Source: Fulvivirga aurantia
GTDB taxonomy: Bacteria > Bacteroidota > Bacteroidia > Cytophagales > Cyclobacteriaceae
Length of the DNA stretch: 9,081 nucleotides
Direction: 5' to 3'
Assembly (NCBI RefSeq): GCF_009711475.1
Contig: NZ_SMMD01000809.1
Coordinates: forward strand, 1-9,081
The first letter of the stretch is position 1; each line of letters opens with the position of its first letter. The position numbers were made by a program, and so were the translations under genes. Below the pieces are notes generated by a model. That model saw nothing but the letters and a program-made list of their open reading frames with translations. It searched no databases and was not told the DNA's origin. Below, one piece after another: positions 1 through 5,847 of this stretch.

Positions 1-1049
1 TAAAGAGATTTCTGGGAGCATTTATCTTTACAGTGCTAATCATATGCGCAGTTATTCTAGTGATTGACATCACCGAAAAAACTGAAAAATTTGTAAAGGC
101 CGATCTCGAGACCACCCAGATTATTGGGTACTACCTTGATTTCATCCCCTGGATAGCCAATTTCATCACGCCACTAACGGTATTTATAGCCACTGTATTT
201 GTTACAGCAAAAATGGCAGGGCATACAGAAATTGTAGCCATTCTGAGCTCAGGGGTTTCATTTAGAAGAATGTTGCTACCGTATTTTATCGGTGCTTCAA
301 TGATCGCACTTTCCAGTTTTTATCTTACAGGTTGGGTTATTCCAAACTCCAATAAATCGAGGTTGGCCTTTGAGGTGGAGTACCTCAAGAGTAAATACTA
401 TTTCGACCAGACAAACGTGCATATGCAGGTGGCTCCGGATACCTATTTGTACATGCGCAGCTATAACAACCAATCTAACATAGGCTATAATTTTACGCTT
501 GAGAAAATGGAAGGCACGCAACTGATGGAAAAGTTTAGTGCATCAAGAATCTCCTGGGATAGCGATAAAGAAAAATGGGAACTTACCAACTGGAAGCGCC
601 TGACCTTAGATGGAATGGACGAAATTGTTGAAGAAGGGCGAAAGGTTGACACTACTTTAGCAATTCACCCGAGTGAGTTTGAAAATGATTACCGTAGATA
701 TGATGGTATGACGATAAACGAACTCAATTCGCACATCAGTAAATTACGGATGAGAGGTGCAAGTAATGTTGAGGTATATGAGGTGGAAAAGTACACGCGC
801 TATACAAGTCCGTTTGCTGTCCTTATTCTCACATTTATGGGTGTGATAGTGTCATCTAAAAAAACCAGAGGAGGAGCGGGTTTTCAAATCGCCTTAGGTT
901 TCTTTCTATCTTTCCTATTTATCATGTTTTTTATATTGAGCAAAACTATAGCGGAGGCAGGAAGTTTACCACCTGCCATCTCGGTATGGTTTCCTAATAT
1001 CTTATTTGGTGGTATTTCTCTCTTGATGTATAAATATGTCCCTCGCTGA
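1..1049 (+). CDS. LptF/LptG-family LPS-export permease, 5' end cut by window
   Basis: Inner-membrane permease subunit of the Lpt machine, which extracts lipopolysaccharide from the inner membrane together with the ATPase LptB. The reading frame is open from base 3 (first visible residues KRFLGAFIFTVLIICAV), so the true start lies just left of the window; the GTG at 33 is internal to the first helix. About 348 residues are visible against a usual length near 360, so perhaps 10-15 are missing. Three hydrophobic helices lie near bases 9-80, 150-215 and 265-330. A long polar periplasmic segment (about 340-790, the beta-jellyroll part of this family) follows, then three more helices near 800-860, 880-950 and 985-1040. 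The signature YTSPFAVLILTFMGVIVSSK before helix 4 and the ending LLMYKYVPR fit the family. I cannot decide between LptF and LptG; Bacteroidota copies are usually annotated as LptG-like. Its TGA overlaps the next ATG by one base, implying co-transcription and coupled translation. Confidence 0.9.
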   Translation, partial: KRFLGAFIFTVLIICAVILVIDITEKTEKFVKADLETTQIIGYYLDFIPWIANFITPLTVFIATVFVTAKMAGHTEIVAILSSGVSFRRMLLPYFIGASMIALSSFYLTGWVIPNSNKSRLAFEVEYLKSKYYFDQTNVHMQVAPDTYLYMRSYNNQSNIGYNFTLEKMEGTQLMEKFSASRISWDSDKEKWELTNWKRLTLDGMDEIVEEGRKVDTTLAIHPSEFENDYRRYDGMTINELNSHISKLRMRGASNVEVYEVEKYTRYTSPFAVLILTFMGVIVSSKKTRGGAGFQIALGFFLSFLFIMFFILSKTIAEAGSLPPAISVWFPNILFGGISLLMYKYVPR

Positions 1050-1957
1050 TGGCGCAAACTAAAGACTATCTCAAACTTCATTTTATTGTCTGGATATGGG
1101 GTTTCACAGCAATACTAGGGCTGCTGATTACCATTCCGTCTGTTGAGATAGTTTTTTACAGAACCTTGCTTGCCTTTATTGCACTGGGTTTTCTTCTATA
1201 CTTTCGAAAAAGAAATTTCCGACTTGGTAGAAATGAGATAACCAAAATACTCGCTACGGGACTGCTTATCGCGGCTCACTGGATACTGTTTTTTGCAGCA
1301 GCCCGGGTCTCAACTGCTAGTGTTTGCCTGGCGGGTATGGCCACATGTTCTTTATGGACCAGTTTTATTGAGCCGGTACTTAATAAAAGAAAGATTAATG
1401 CCGTAGAAGTTCTGCTTGGCGTAGTCGTAATTATAGGCCTTTATGTGATCTTCCGTTTTGAATTTGATCATGCCTTAGGACTATCTATGGCTGTGGCGTC
1501 AGCATTCTTGTCGGCCCTATTTACTGTGATCAATGGGAAGTTCATTAAAAAACATAACCCATATATGATCACTTTCTATGAGATGATCGGTGCTTGTTTG
1601 GGTACAGCTTTATTCTTTCCTGTGTATATGATGTATTTCAGCGGTGGGGAGTTAAACCTTTCACCTACTATGGTCGATTGGGGTTGGCTTTTTGTACTCG
1701 CTGTGATATGTACAGTATATGCTTATTCAGTATCTGTAGATCTTATGAAGCAACTTTCTGCTTTTGTGATAAATCTTACAGTAAATCTCGAGCCCGTGTA
1801 TGGGATAATTTTAGCCGTAATTATTTTTGGTGAGAAAGAGCAAATGGCACCTGGTTTCTACTTAGGTACACTTATTATCTTGAGTGCCGTGCTTACATAC
1901 CCGCTAATCAACAGGTACAAGAGGAGGAGAGCCATGCAGGTTGATCACCTGCGCTAA
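1049..1957 (+). CDS. EamA/DMT-superfamily membrane transporter
   Basis: Drug/metabolite-transporter superfamily protein of 302 residues, predicted to sit in the inner membrane with ten helices. The substrate cannot be read from the sequence; relatives export amino acids, metabolites or drugs. It shows the family's internal duplication: the first EamA half (about residues 8-137) contains the motif FIEPV (E108, P109, V110) and the second half (about 143-288) the matching NLEPVYG (E248, P249, V250) followed by a hydrophobic helix ending in FGE. The last residues (NRYKRRRAMQVDHLR) are strongly basic, as expected for a cytoplasmic tail. The ATG start shares one base with the stop of the upstream permease (TGATG), so the two are very likely translated together, although no functional link is known to me. 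The 3' end overlaps the converging ispE gene by four bases. Confidence 0.88.
   Translation: MAQTKDYLKLHFIVWIWGFTAILGLLITIPSVEIVFYRTLLAFIALGFLLYFRKRNFRLGRNEITKILATGLLIAAHWILFFAAARVSTASVCLAGMATCSLWTSFIEPVLNKRKINAVEVLLGVVVIIGLYVIFRFEFDHALGLSMAVASAFLSALFTVINGKFIKKHNPYMITFYEMIGACLGTALFFPVYMMYFSGGELNLSPTMVDWGWLFVLAVICTVYAYSVSVDLMKQLSAFVINLTVNLEPVYGIILAVIIFGEKEQMAPGFYLGTLIILSAVLTYPLINRYKRRRAMQVDHLR
1936..1952. repeat. Short inverted repeat at the convergent transporter/ispE 3' ends
   Basis: GCAGGT (1936-1941) and ACCTGC (1947-1952) form a perfect six-base stem with a five-base loop. It lies within the last codons of the EamA gene and ends two bases before the four-base overlap with the ispE stop. 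Neither strand has a T-run after the stem, so it is not a classical intrinsic terminator. It could slow polymerase or protect 3' ends, or it may be chance. Confidence 0.3.
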
Positions 1958-2757
1958 TCGAGCTGTCCTTGCCAAACAACATTACTCACTAAGCTTTCGG
2001 GTAATTCAGGCTTTGTATCAAAAATAGCATAAACGCTAGATCCGGATCCGGTCATGCTGGCGTATTGTGCGCCAGATGTTAAGAGCTGCTCTTTAATTTC
2101 ACCTATAGCCGGAAATTGAGGAAAAACCGAATCTTCAAAGTCATTATGCAGTTTATCTTTCCATTCATCAATAGGTAGGCTCAACACATTTTCTATCTGG
2201 TGCTCTGCCTGCTGAGGTTTTACCTTGTTGTAGGCAGACGCAGTACTTACATGTATGCCAGGGTTTATTAAGACCAGGTACCTGCCTGACAAATCAAAGT
2301 CAATATCAGAAAAATCTGTACCCGTTCCGCTAGCCATCACAGCATTGTTTTGAATGAAAAATGGACAATCGCTGCCCAATTGAGACGCATAATTTTCTAG
2401 TTTTTTGTTGGTCAGCTGAAGGTTGAAAAGTTCGTTAAGGCACTTTAGTGTGAAAGAAGCGTCCGCTGAGCCACCACCTAATCCTGCTCCGATAGGCACG
2501 ATTTTGTGTAAATGTATATTTACAGGGCCGATTCCATGCTTTTGCTTTAATATTTCAAAAGCCTTGATGCACAAATTTCCTTCACCGGGTATTTCAATGC
2601 CAGTTGAGTTAAATTCAAACTGCTCAGATTTTTTTACTTCAAGTATGTCAGTAAGTGGGATCGGATAGAAACAAGAGGAAATATTATGATAGCCATCGGT
2701 CCGTTTAGAGATGATATTCAGACCGAGATTTATTTTAGCATTTGGAAAAACTACCAT
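1954..2757 (-). CDS. ispE: 4-diphosphocytidyl-2-C-methyl-D-erythritol kinase
   Basis: GHMP-superfamily kinase of the non-mevalonate (MEP) isoprenoid pathway; it phosphorylates the 2-hydroxyl of CDP-methylerythritol using ATP in the cytoplasm. The 267 residues carry all family motifs. The N-terminal substrate motif PNAKINLGL includes K8 and N10. The glycine-rich ATP loop PIGAGLGGGSADAS spans residues 88-101. The GSDCPFF segment carries the catalytic aspartate D130. The third GHMP motif MTGSGSSVYAIF begins at residue 235. Length is slightly below the roughly 280-300 of proteobacterial enzymes, which is normal for this phylum. The ATG start gives the expected N-terminus, but no Shine-Dalgarno sequence precedes it. 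It is downstream of fabI on the same strand, yet a terminator hairpin ends only 14 bases before its start codon, so how it is transcribed is unclear. Confidence 0.95.
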   Translation of the reverse strand: MVVFPNAKINLGLNIISKRTDGYHNISSCFYPIPLTDILEVKKSEQFEFNSTGIEIPGEGNLCIKAFEILKQKHGIGPVNIHLHKIVPIGAGLGGGSADASFTLKCLNELFNLQLTNKKLENYASQLGSDCPFFIQNNAVMASGTGTDFSDIDFDLSGRYLVLINPGIHVSTASAYNKVKPQQAEHQIENVLSLPIDEWKDKLHNDFEDSVFPQFPAIGEIKEQLLTSGAQYASMTGSGSSVYAIFDTKPELPESLVSNVVWQGQLD

Positions 2758-2760
2758 AAT

Positions 2761-2806
2761 TGAAATAAAAGAGCCGCTCCAATTTTTAAGTTGAAGCGGC
2801 TTTTTT
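2761..2806 (-). terminator. Intrinsic terminator after fabI
   Basis: Arms at 2791-2801 and 2772-2782 pair over 11 positions with one mismatch (C2779 against A2794). The GC-rich part is AGCCGC/GCGGCT and the loop has eight bases. Read on the minus strand, the stem is followed by the T-rich run CTTTTATTTC (2771-2762). It begins about 13-18 bases after the fabI stop, a normal place for an intrinsic terminator. On the plus strand the stem is also followed by seven T, but no plus-strand gene ends here. Confidence 0.8.
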
Positions 2807-2818
2807 TAACATTAATAA

Positions 2819-3631
2819 TTATTTAGATAGGTCTGCTATAATTTCTTCAGTTATACCTGAAGTAGAGAAACCTCCATCATGCATTAAATTTTGCATAGTA
2901 ACCATGCGCGTGTAGTCTGAGAACATCATGGCTATGTATTTTGCACAGTCTTCAGCAGGCGCGTTGCCTAAAGGAGACATTTTGTTGGCGTAGTCAAAGA
3001 AAACATCAAAGCCTGGTACACCACTACCTGCAGTAGTCATAGTTGGCGATTGACTGATGGTGTTTACTCTTACTTTATTTGACTTGGCAAATCTGTATCC
3101 ATAGCTTCTTGCAATAGACTCGAGCATGGCTTTTGCCTGGGCCATGTCTCCATAGTCAGGGAAGGTACGCTGTGCAGCAATGTAAGAAAGGCCTAAAATT
3201 GAGCCCCACTCATTCATGCTTTCAGTTTTTTCTGCAGTCTGTAAAACCTTGTGAAAAGACACACCTGAAATATCTAAAGTTTTTAGGTACCAATCGTAGT
3301 TTAAGTCACCGTAATCCTTTCCTTTTCTCACATTAGGGCTCATACCAATGGCATGTAATACAAAGTCTATTTTACCGCCCAATACTTCTTTCGACTTTTC
3401 AAATAGGTTGGTGAGGTCTTCGATTGATGTAGCATCTGCTGGAATAACTTCAGCATTACATTCTTCTGCCAACTGGTTGATGGTACCCATTCGAAGAGCA
3501 ACTGGTGCATTAGTTAGTGTAAACTCAGCACCTTCTTCATGAGCTACTTTTGCTGCTTTCCAAGCAATTGAGCTTTCGTCTAAAGCTCCAAAAATGATTC
3601 CCTTTTTACCTTTAAGAATATTATTAGCCAT
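2819..3631 (-). CDS. fabI: Enoyl-[acyl-carrier-protein] reductase (NADH), FabI type
   Basis: Short-chain dehydrogenase that performs the last step of each fatty-acid elongation cycle, reducing trans-2-enoyl-ACP to acyl-ACP with NAD(P)H in the cytoplasm. The 270 residues show the modified FabI nucleotide-binding segment GIIFGALDESSIAW (from residue 11), the HAIG motif after strand 4 (residues 93-96), and the FabI catalytic pattern Y150 - Y160 - six residues - K167 within GLSYIAAQRTFPDYGDMAQAK. This fits FabI rather than FabK, FabL or FabV. The N-terminus is typical of the Bacteroidota branch. The ATG at 3629-3631 is supported by that N-terminus. A promoter matching the phylum's consensus lies about 43 bases upstream and a terminator follows the stop, so fabI is probably its own transcription unit. 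Such enzymes are the classical target of triclosan; sensitivity cannot be judged here. Confidence 0.95.
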   Translation of the reverse strand: MANNILKGKKGIIFGALDESSIAWKAAKVAHEEGAEFTLTNAPVALRMGTINQLAEECNAEVIPADATSIEDLTNLFEKSKEVLGGKIDFVLHAIGMSPNVRKGKDYGDLNYDWYLKTLDISGVSFHKVLQTAEKTESMNEWGSILGLSYIAAQRTFPDYGDMAQAKAMLESIARSYGYRFAKSNKVRVNTISQSPTMTTAGSGVPGFDVFFDYANKMSPLGNAPAEDCAKYIAMMFSDYTRMVTMQNLMHDGGFSTSGITEEIIADLSK

Positions 3632-3673
3632 GTCTTATAAGTTTTTTTCGTGTTATTGTTGGCTGCAATTATA

Positions 3674-3702
3674 CAAAAATATTTGTCCATTTGGTCGTCA
3701 AA
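3674..3702 (-). promoter_or_regulatory. Predicted fabI promoter (Bacteroidota type)
   Basis: On the minus strand, TATTTTTG (3681-3674) matches the Bacteroidota -7 consensus TAnnTTTG in all six fixed positions. TTTG (3702-3699) lies 17 bases upstream as a -33 element, within the tolerated spacing. The implied transcription start near 3667 gives a leader of about 35 bases before the fabI ATG at 3631. Confidence 0.6.
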
Positions 3703-3807
3703 TCTTTCGTAATACACCCTTGCAGCTTTGTTTTAAGCTTATAAAGTTAGTGAATTTGACTACCTACAAAATATATGGCTTAACCCTTTTAATCTCTCCA
3801 AATTAGA

Positions 3808-3815
3808 TAATTTTG
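3808..3815 (+). promoter_or_regulatory. Predicted murI promoter -7 element
   Basis: TAATTTTG matches the Bacteroidota -7 consensus TAnnTTTG in all fixed positions. It lies 35 bases before the preferred murI ATG (3851), giving a leader of roughly 30 bases. A clear TTG -33 element is not visible at the expected distance (about 3784-3790 is only T-rich), so the call rests mainly on the -7 box and its position. Confidence 0.5.
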
Positions 3816-3850
3816 GCCTTTTGCATTGGTATTAATTGATTAGTCATATT

Positions 3851-4663
3851 ATGAAAGAAGCTTCTGCTCAGCCTATTGGAGTATTTGATAGTGGAATTGG
3901 AGGTCTTACCGTAGCACACACCATAAAAGAAGTGCTTCCTAAGGAGTCTTTAGTCTACTTTGGTGACACTGCACATCTTCCTTATGGTGACAAATCAGAA
4001 GCTGCGGTGCAAGCCTACTCAGTCAAAATTGCTGATATATTATTACAAAAAGGTTGTAAGGTCATTGTCATTGCCTGTAATTCTGCCAGCTCAGCAGCGT
4101 ATGATTTGCTGAAGGAGTATACAGGCCGAAGAGCTAAGGTTATCAATGTGATTGACCCAATGGTAAGTTTGGTAAAAGAAAGGTTTAACAAAACCAAAAT
4201 AGGATTGATTGGTACCAAACGTACGGTAAACTCAGATGTATATGGCAGAAAAATTAATCAGCTGAAGCAGGATATAGAATTGAAATCATTAGCAACACCC
4301 CTGTTGGTACCGATGATTGAGGAAGGCTTTTTTAATAATAAGATCAGTTCAGAAATTATCAATAAATATTTAAGTGATGATGACCTAAACGGTATCGAAG
4401 CGCTGATTCTCGGCTGTACACACTATCCTTTAATTAAGAAGCAAATAAAAGAGTTCTACAGCCAACCTGTCGAAATTCTTGATTCTTCGCTGGTAACAGC
4501 TCATTATTTAAAACAATACCTTGAAAATGAAGCTTTGCTCAATAATTCAGGACAGGTAAAAGATCAGTTTTTAGTCTCTGATTTTACCAGATCATTTGAG
4601 GCATCAGCCAAATTATTTTTTAAAGATGAGGTGCATTTAGAGTCATACCCCTTGTGGGACTAA
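3851..4663 (+). CDS. murI: Glutamate racemase
   Basis: Interconverts L- and D-glutamate without a cofactor, supplying D-glutamate for peptidoglycan precursor synthesis in the cytoplasm. The 270 residues show the Asp/Glu racemase motifs: IGVFDSGIGGLT with D13 and S14, FGDTAHLPYG (residues 37-46), the first catalytic cysteine C76 in IACNSAS, and the second C189 in ILGCTHYPL. A TTG at 3836 would add five residues (encoding ISHI after the start), but the ATG at 3851 is preferred because it is a standard start, gives the usual short N-terminus before the GVFDSG strand, and lies at a sensible distance from the -7 box. The gene ends 66 bases before nuoH. It may form one transcript with the following nuo block, since no terminator is visible between them, but that is inference. 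Confidence 0.95.
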   Translation: MKEASAQPIGVFDSGIGGLTVAHTIKEVLPKESLVYFGDTAHLPYGDKSEAAVQAYSVKIADILLQKGCKVIVIACNSASSAAYDLLKEYTGRRAKVINVIDPMVSLVKERFNKTKIGLIGTKRTVNSDVYGRKINQLKQDIELKSLATPLLVPMIEEGFFNNKISSEIINKYLSDDDLNGIEALILGCTHYPLIKKQIKEFYSQPVEILDSSLVTAHYLKQYLENEALLNNSGQVKDQFLVSDFTRSFEASAKLFFKDEVHLESYPLWD

Positions 4664-4684
4664 ACAGATATTTCGCCTTTCGTG

Positions 4685-4711
4685 TATAAATTACTTTTTA
4701 TTTAATTTATA
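4685..4711. repeat. A/T-only perfect inverted repeat upstream of nuoH
   Basis: TATAAATTA (4685-4693) and TAATTTATA (4703-4711) are perfect nine-base complementary arms separated by nine bases (CTTTTTATT). They fill much of the 66-base murI-nuoH gap and end 18 bases before the nuoH ATG. A stem made only of A and T is too weak for a terminator. Its symmetry would suit a dimeric DNA-binding regulator, but chance is possible in such A/T-rich DNA. Confidence 0.35.
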
Positions 4712-4729
4712 AGCCTAATTTAGCGTTCG

Positions 4730-5827
4730 ATGTCTACGGTTTTATTCTTTCTACCTCTACTCATAGTTTTTACGGTTGTAGCTGTGTATGCCGAGAGAAA
4801 GGTGAGTGCCTTTATTCAAGATAGGTACGGACCCATGGAAGTTGGGTATTATGGTTTGCTTCAAACTATTGCAGATTTACTCAAGTTGGTGCAAAAAGAA
4901 GACATCGTGCCCAATGCTGCCGATAGAAAACTTTTTCTTACAGCGCCAATCCTAATTTTCGTTTTTGTGTTTGCTGGTTTTGCTGTGATGCCCATCGCAC
5001 CAGGCTGGGGAGGAGCAGCTGTAAATTCCGGAGTATTTTACTTGCTAGCCATAGTTTCTTTAGATGTAATCGGAGTTATTTTAGCCGGATGGAGCTCGAA
5101 TAATAAATATGCCCTTTTAGGAGCTATGCGCTCCGCTGCCCAGATTGTGTCTTACGAAGTGCCGCTTACACTCTCCGTGTTGTGCGTAATTGTAATTTCT
5201 CAAACGCTTGATTTGCAGGAGATTTCTTATCAGCAAGGTATTTGGTACGATGAGGCTTATTTCGGAAGTGAAAATTATCTCTTAGGAATTAAAGCATTAG
5301 GTATAGAAATAACCAATGTAGGAGGTTTTCTAACATGGAATGTGCTTCGTATGCCTCTTTTATTTATCGCCTGGGTAATATTTTTTATCGCTTCCCTGGC
5401 TGAGTGTAATCGTGCACCTTTTGATTTGCCAGAAGCAGAATCTGAATTGGTGGCAGGTTTTCAATCAGAATATTCAGGCTTCCGATGGTCGGTAATTATG
5501 CTTTCTGAGTATGGTATGATGCTACTAGTCAGTCTGTTGGGTGTGGTTTTGTTTTTTGGAAGCTGGAATACACCTCTACCTAATTTAGGCGCCCTTGAAC
5601 TAGCCACATGGACAAGTGGAGAACCCGGTACGCTCTACGGCTATATATCTGGTGCATTCTGGTTGGTTTCCAAAGCCATGGTTATGGTATTCATCCAAAT
5701 GTGGGCCAGATGGACTTACCCAAGGCTGCGAATTGATCAATTGATGTCGCTCGGTTGGAAATACCTTACACCGGCTGCCATCTTGATGTTATTATTTTGC
5801 GGTTTATGGAGATTGTTAATGATTTAA
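4730..5827 (+). CDS. nuoH: NADH-quinone oxidoreductase subunit H
   Basis: Membrane subunit of respiratory complex I (ND1 homologue) at the junction between the hydrophilic and membrane arms; it forms much of the quinone-binding chamber and the start of the proton path. The 365 residues show the hallmark loop YAERKVSAFIQDRYGP (20-35), the GAMRSAAQIVSYEVPL stretch (131-146), the acidic loop AECNRAPFDLPEAESELVAG (224-243) followed by FQSEYSG, and the C-terminal ARWTYPRLRIDQLM (326-339). About eight helices are apparent. It is longer than the 325-residue E. coli protein, with extra residues in the loops near 161-200 and 278-305. An in-frame TAG at 4721 fixes ATG 4730 as the first possible ATG start. 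No nuo gene lies directly upstream (murI does). The TAA stop shares a base with an ATG that opens a six-codon frame leading to the kinase start. Confidence 0.95.
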   Translation: MSTVLFFLPLLIVFTVVAVYAERKVSAFIQDRYGPMEVGYYGLLQTIADLLKLVQKEDIVPNAADRKLFLTAPILIFVFVFAGFAVMPIAPGWGGAAVNSGVFYLLAIVSLDVIGVILAGWSSNNKYALLGAMRSAAQIVSYEVPLTLSVLCVIVISQTLDLQEISYQQGIWYDEAYFGSENYLLGIKALGIEITNVGGFLTWNVLRMPLLFIAWVIFFIASLAECNRAPFDLPEAESELVAGFQSEYSGFRWSVIMLSEYGMMLLVSLLGVVLFFGSWNTPLPNLGALELATWTSGEPGTLYGYISGAFWLVSKAMVMVFIQMWARWTYPRLRIDQLMSLGWKYLTPAAILMLLFCGLWRLLMI

Positions 5828-5847
5828 TGTATATTGATCGAGTTTGA
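5827..5847 (+). other. Six-codon minor frame bridging nuoH stop and kinase start
   Basis: The last A of the nuoH TAA is the first base of an ATG (5827-5829) that opens a frame encoding MYIDRV and stops at TGA 5845-5847. That TGA overlaps the TTG start codon of the kinase gene (5844-5846) by two bases. This could pass ribosomes from nuoH to the kinase (stop/start relay). It may equally be coincidence; no ribosome binding site is visible. Confidence 0.25.

Larger units (their letters stand above)
3632..3850. other. Divergent intergenic region between fabI and murI
   Basis: This is the longest non-coding stretch of the window (219 bases), A/T-rich, between two genes that point away from each other. 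It holds one consensus-like promoter for each direction. The two -7 elements are about 130 bases apart, so the promoters do not overlap. I see no tRNA, no convincing riboswitch and no long inverted repeat. The middle part (about 3703-3800) has no assigned function. An open frame through this stretch has no family resemblance and was not called. Confidence 0.6.

Noticed and set aside
33..35. GTG as start of the first gene
   Set aside because: The frame is open upstream to base 3 and encodes KRFLGAFIFT, the normal beginning of helix 1 in this permease family, so the GTG is an internal valine.
2041..2051. CCGGATCCGG palindrome inside ispE
   Set aside because: It falls on the conserved TGSGS codons of the third GHMP motif, so codon content explains it.
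3594..3806. 70-residue plus-strand frame across the fabI start and the divergent region
   Set aside because: It runs antisense to the fabI 5' end and through the promoter region, with no recognisable domain.
3836..3850. TTG at 3836 as murI start
   Set aside because: It adds five residues with no family match, and the ATG at 3851 gives the usual N-terminus and a reasonable leader from the -7 box.
4595..4621. TTTG followed 15 bases later by TATTTTTT inside the end of murI as a promoter for nuoH
   Set aside because: The spacing is short and the last base of the -7 box is wrong; A/T-rich coding sequence gives such hits often.
5792..5799. TTATTTTG near the end of nuoH as a promoter for the kinase gene
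   Set aside because: It has one mismatch in the essential TA and no TTG at a suitable distance upstream, so it is too weak to call.
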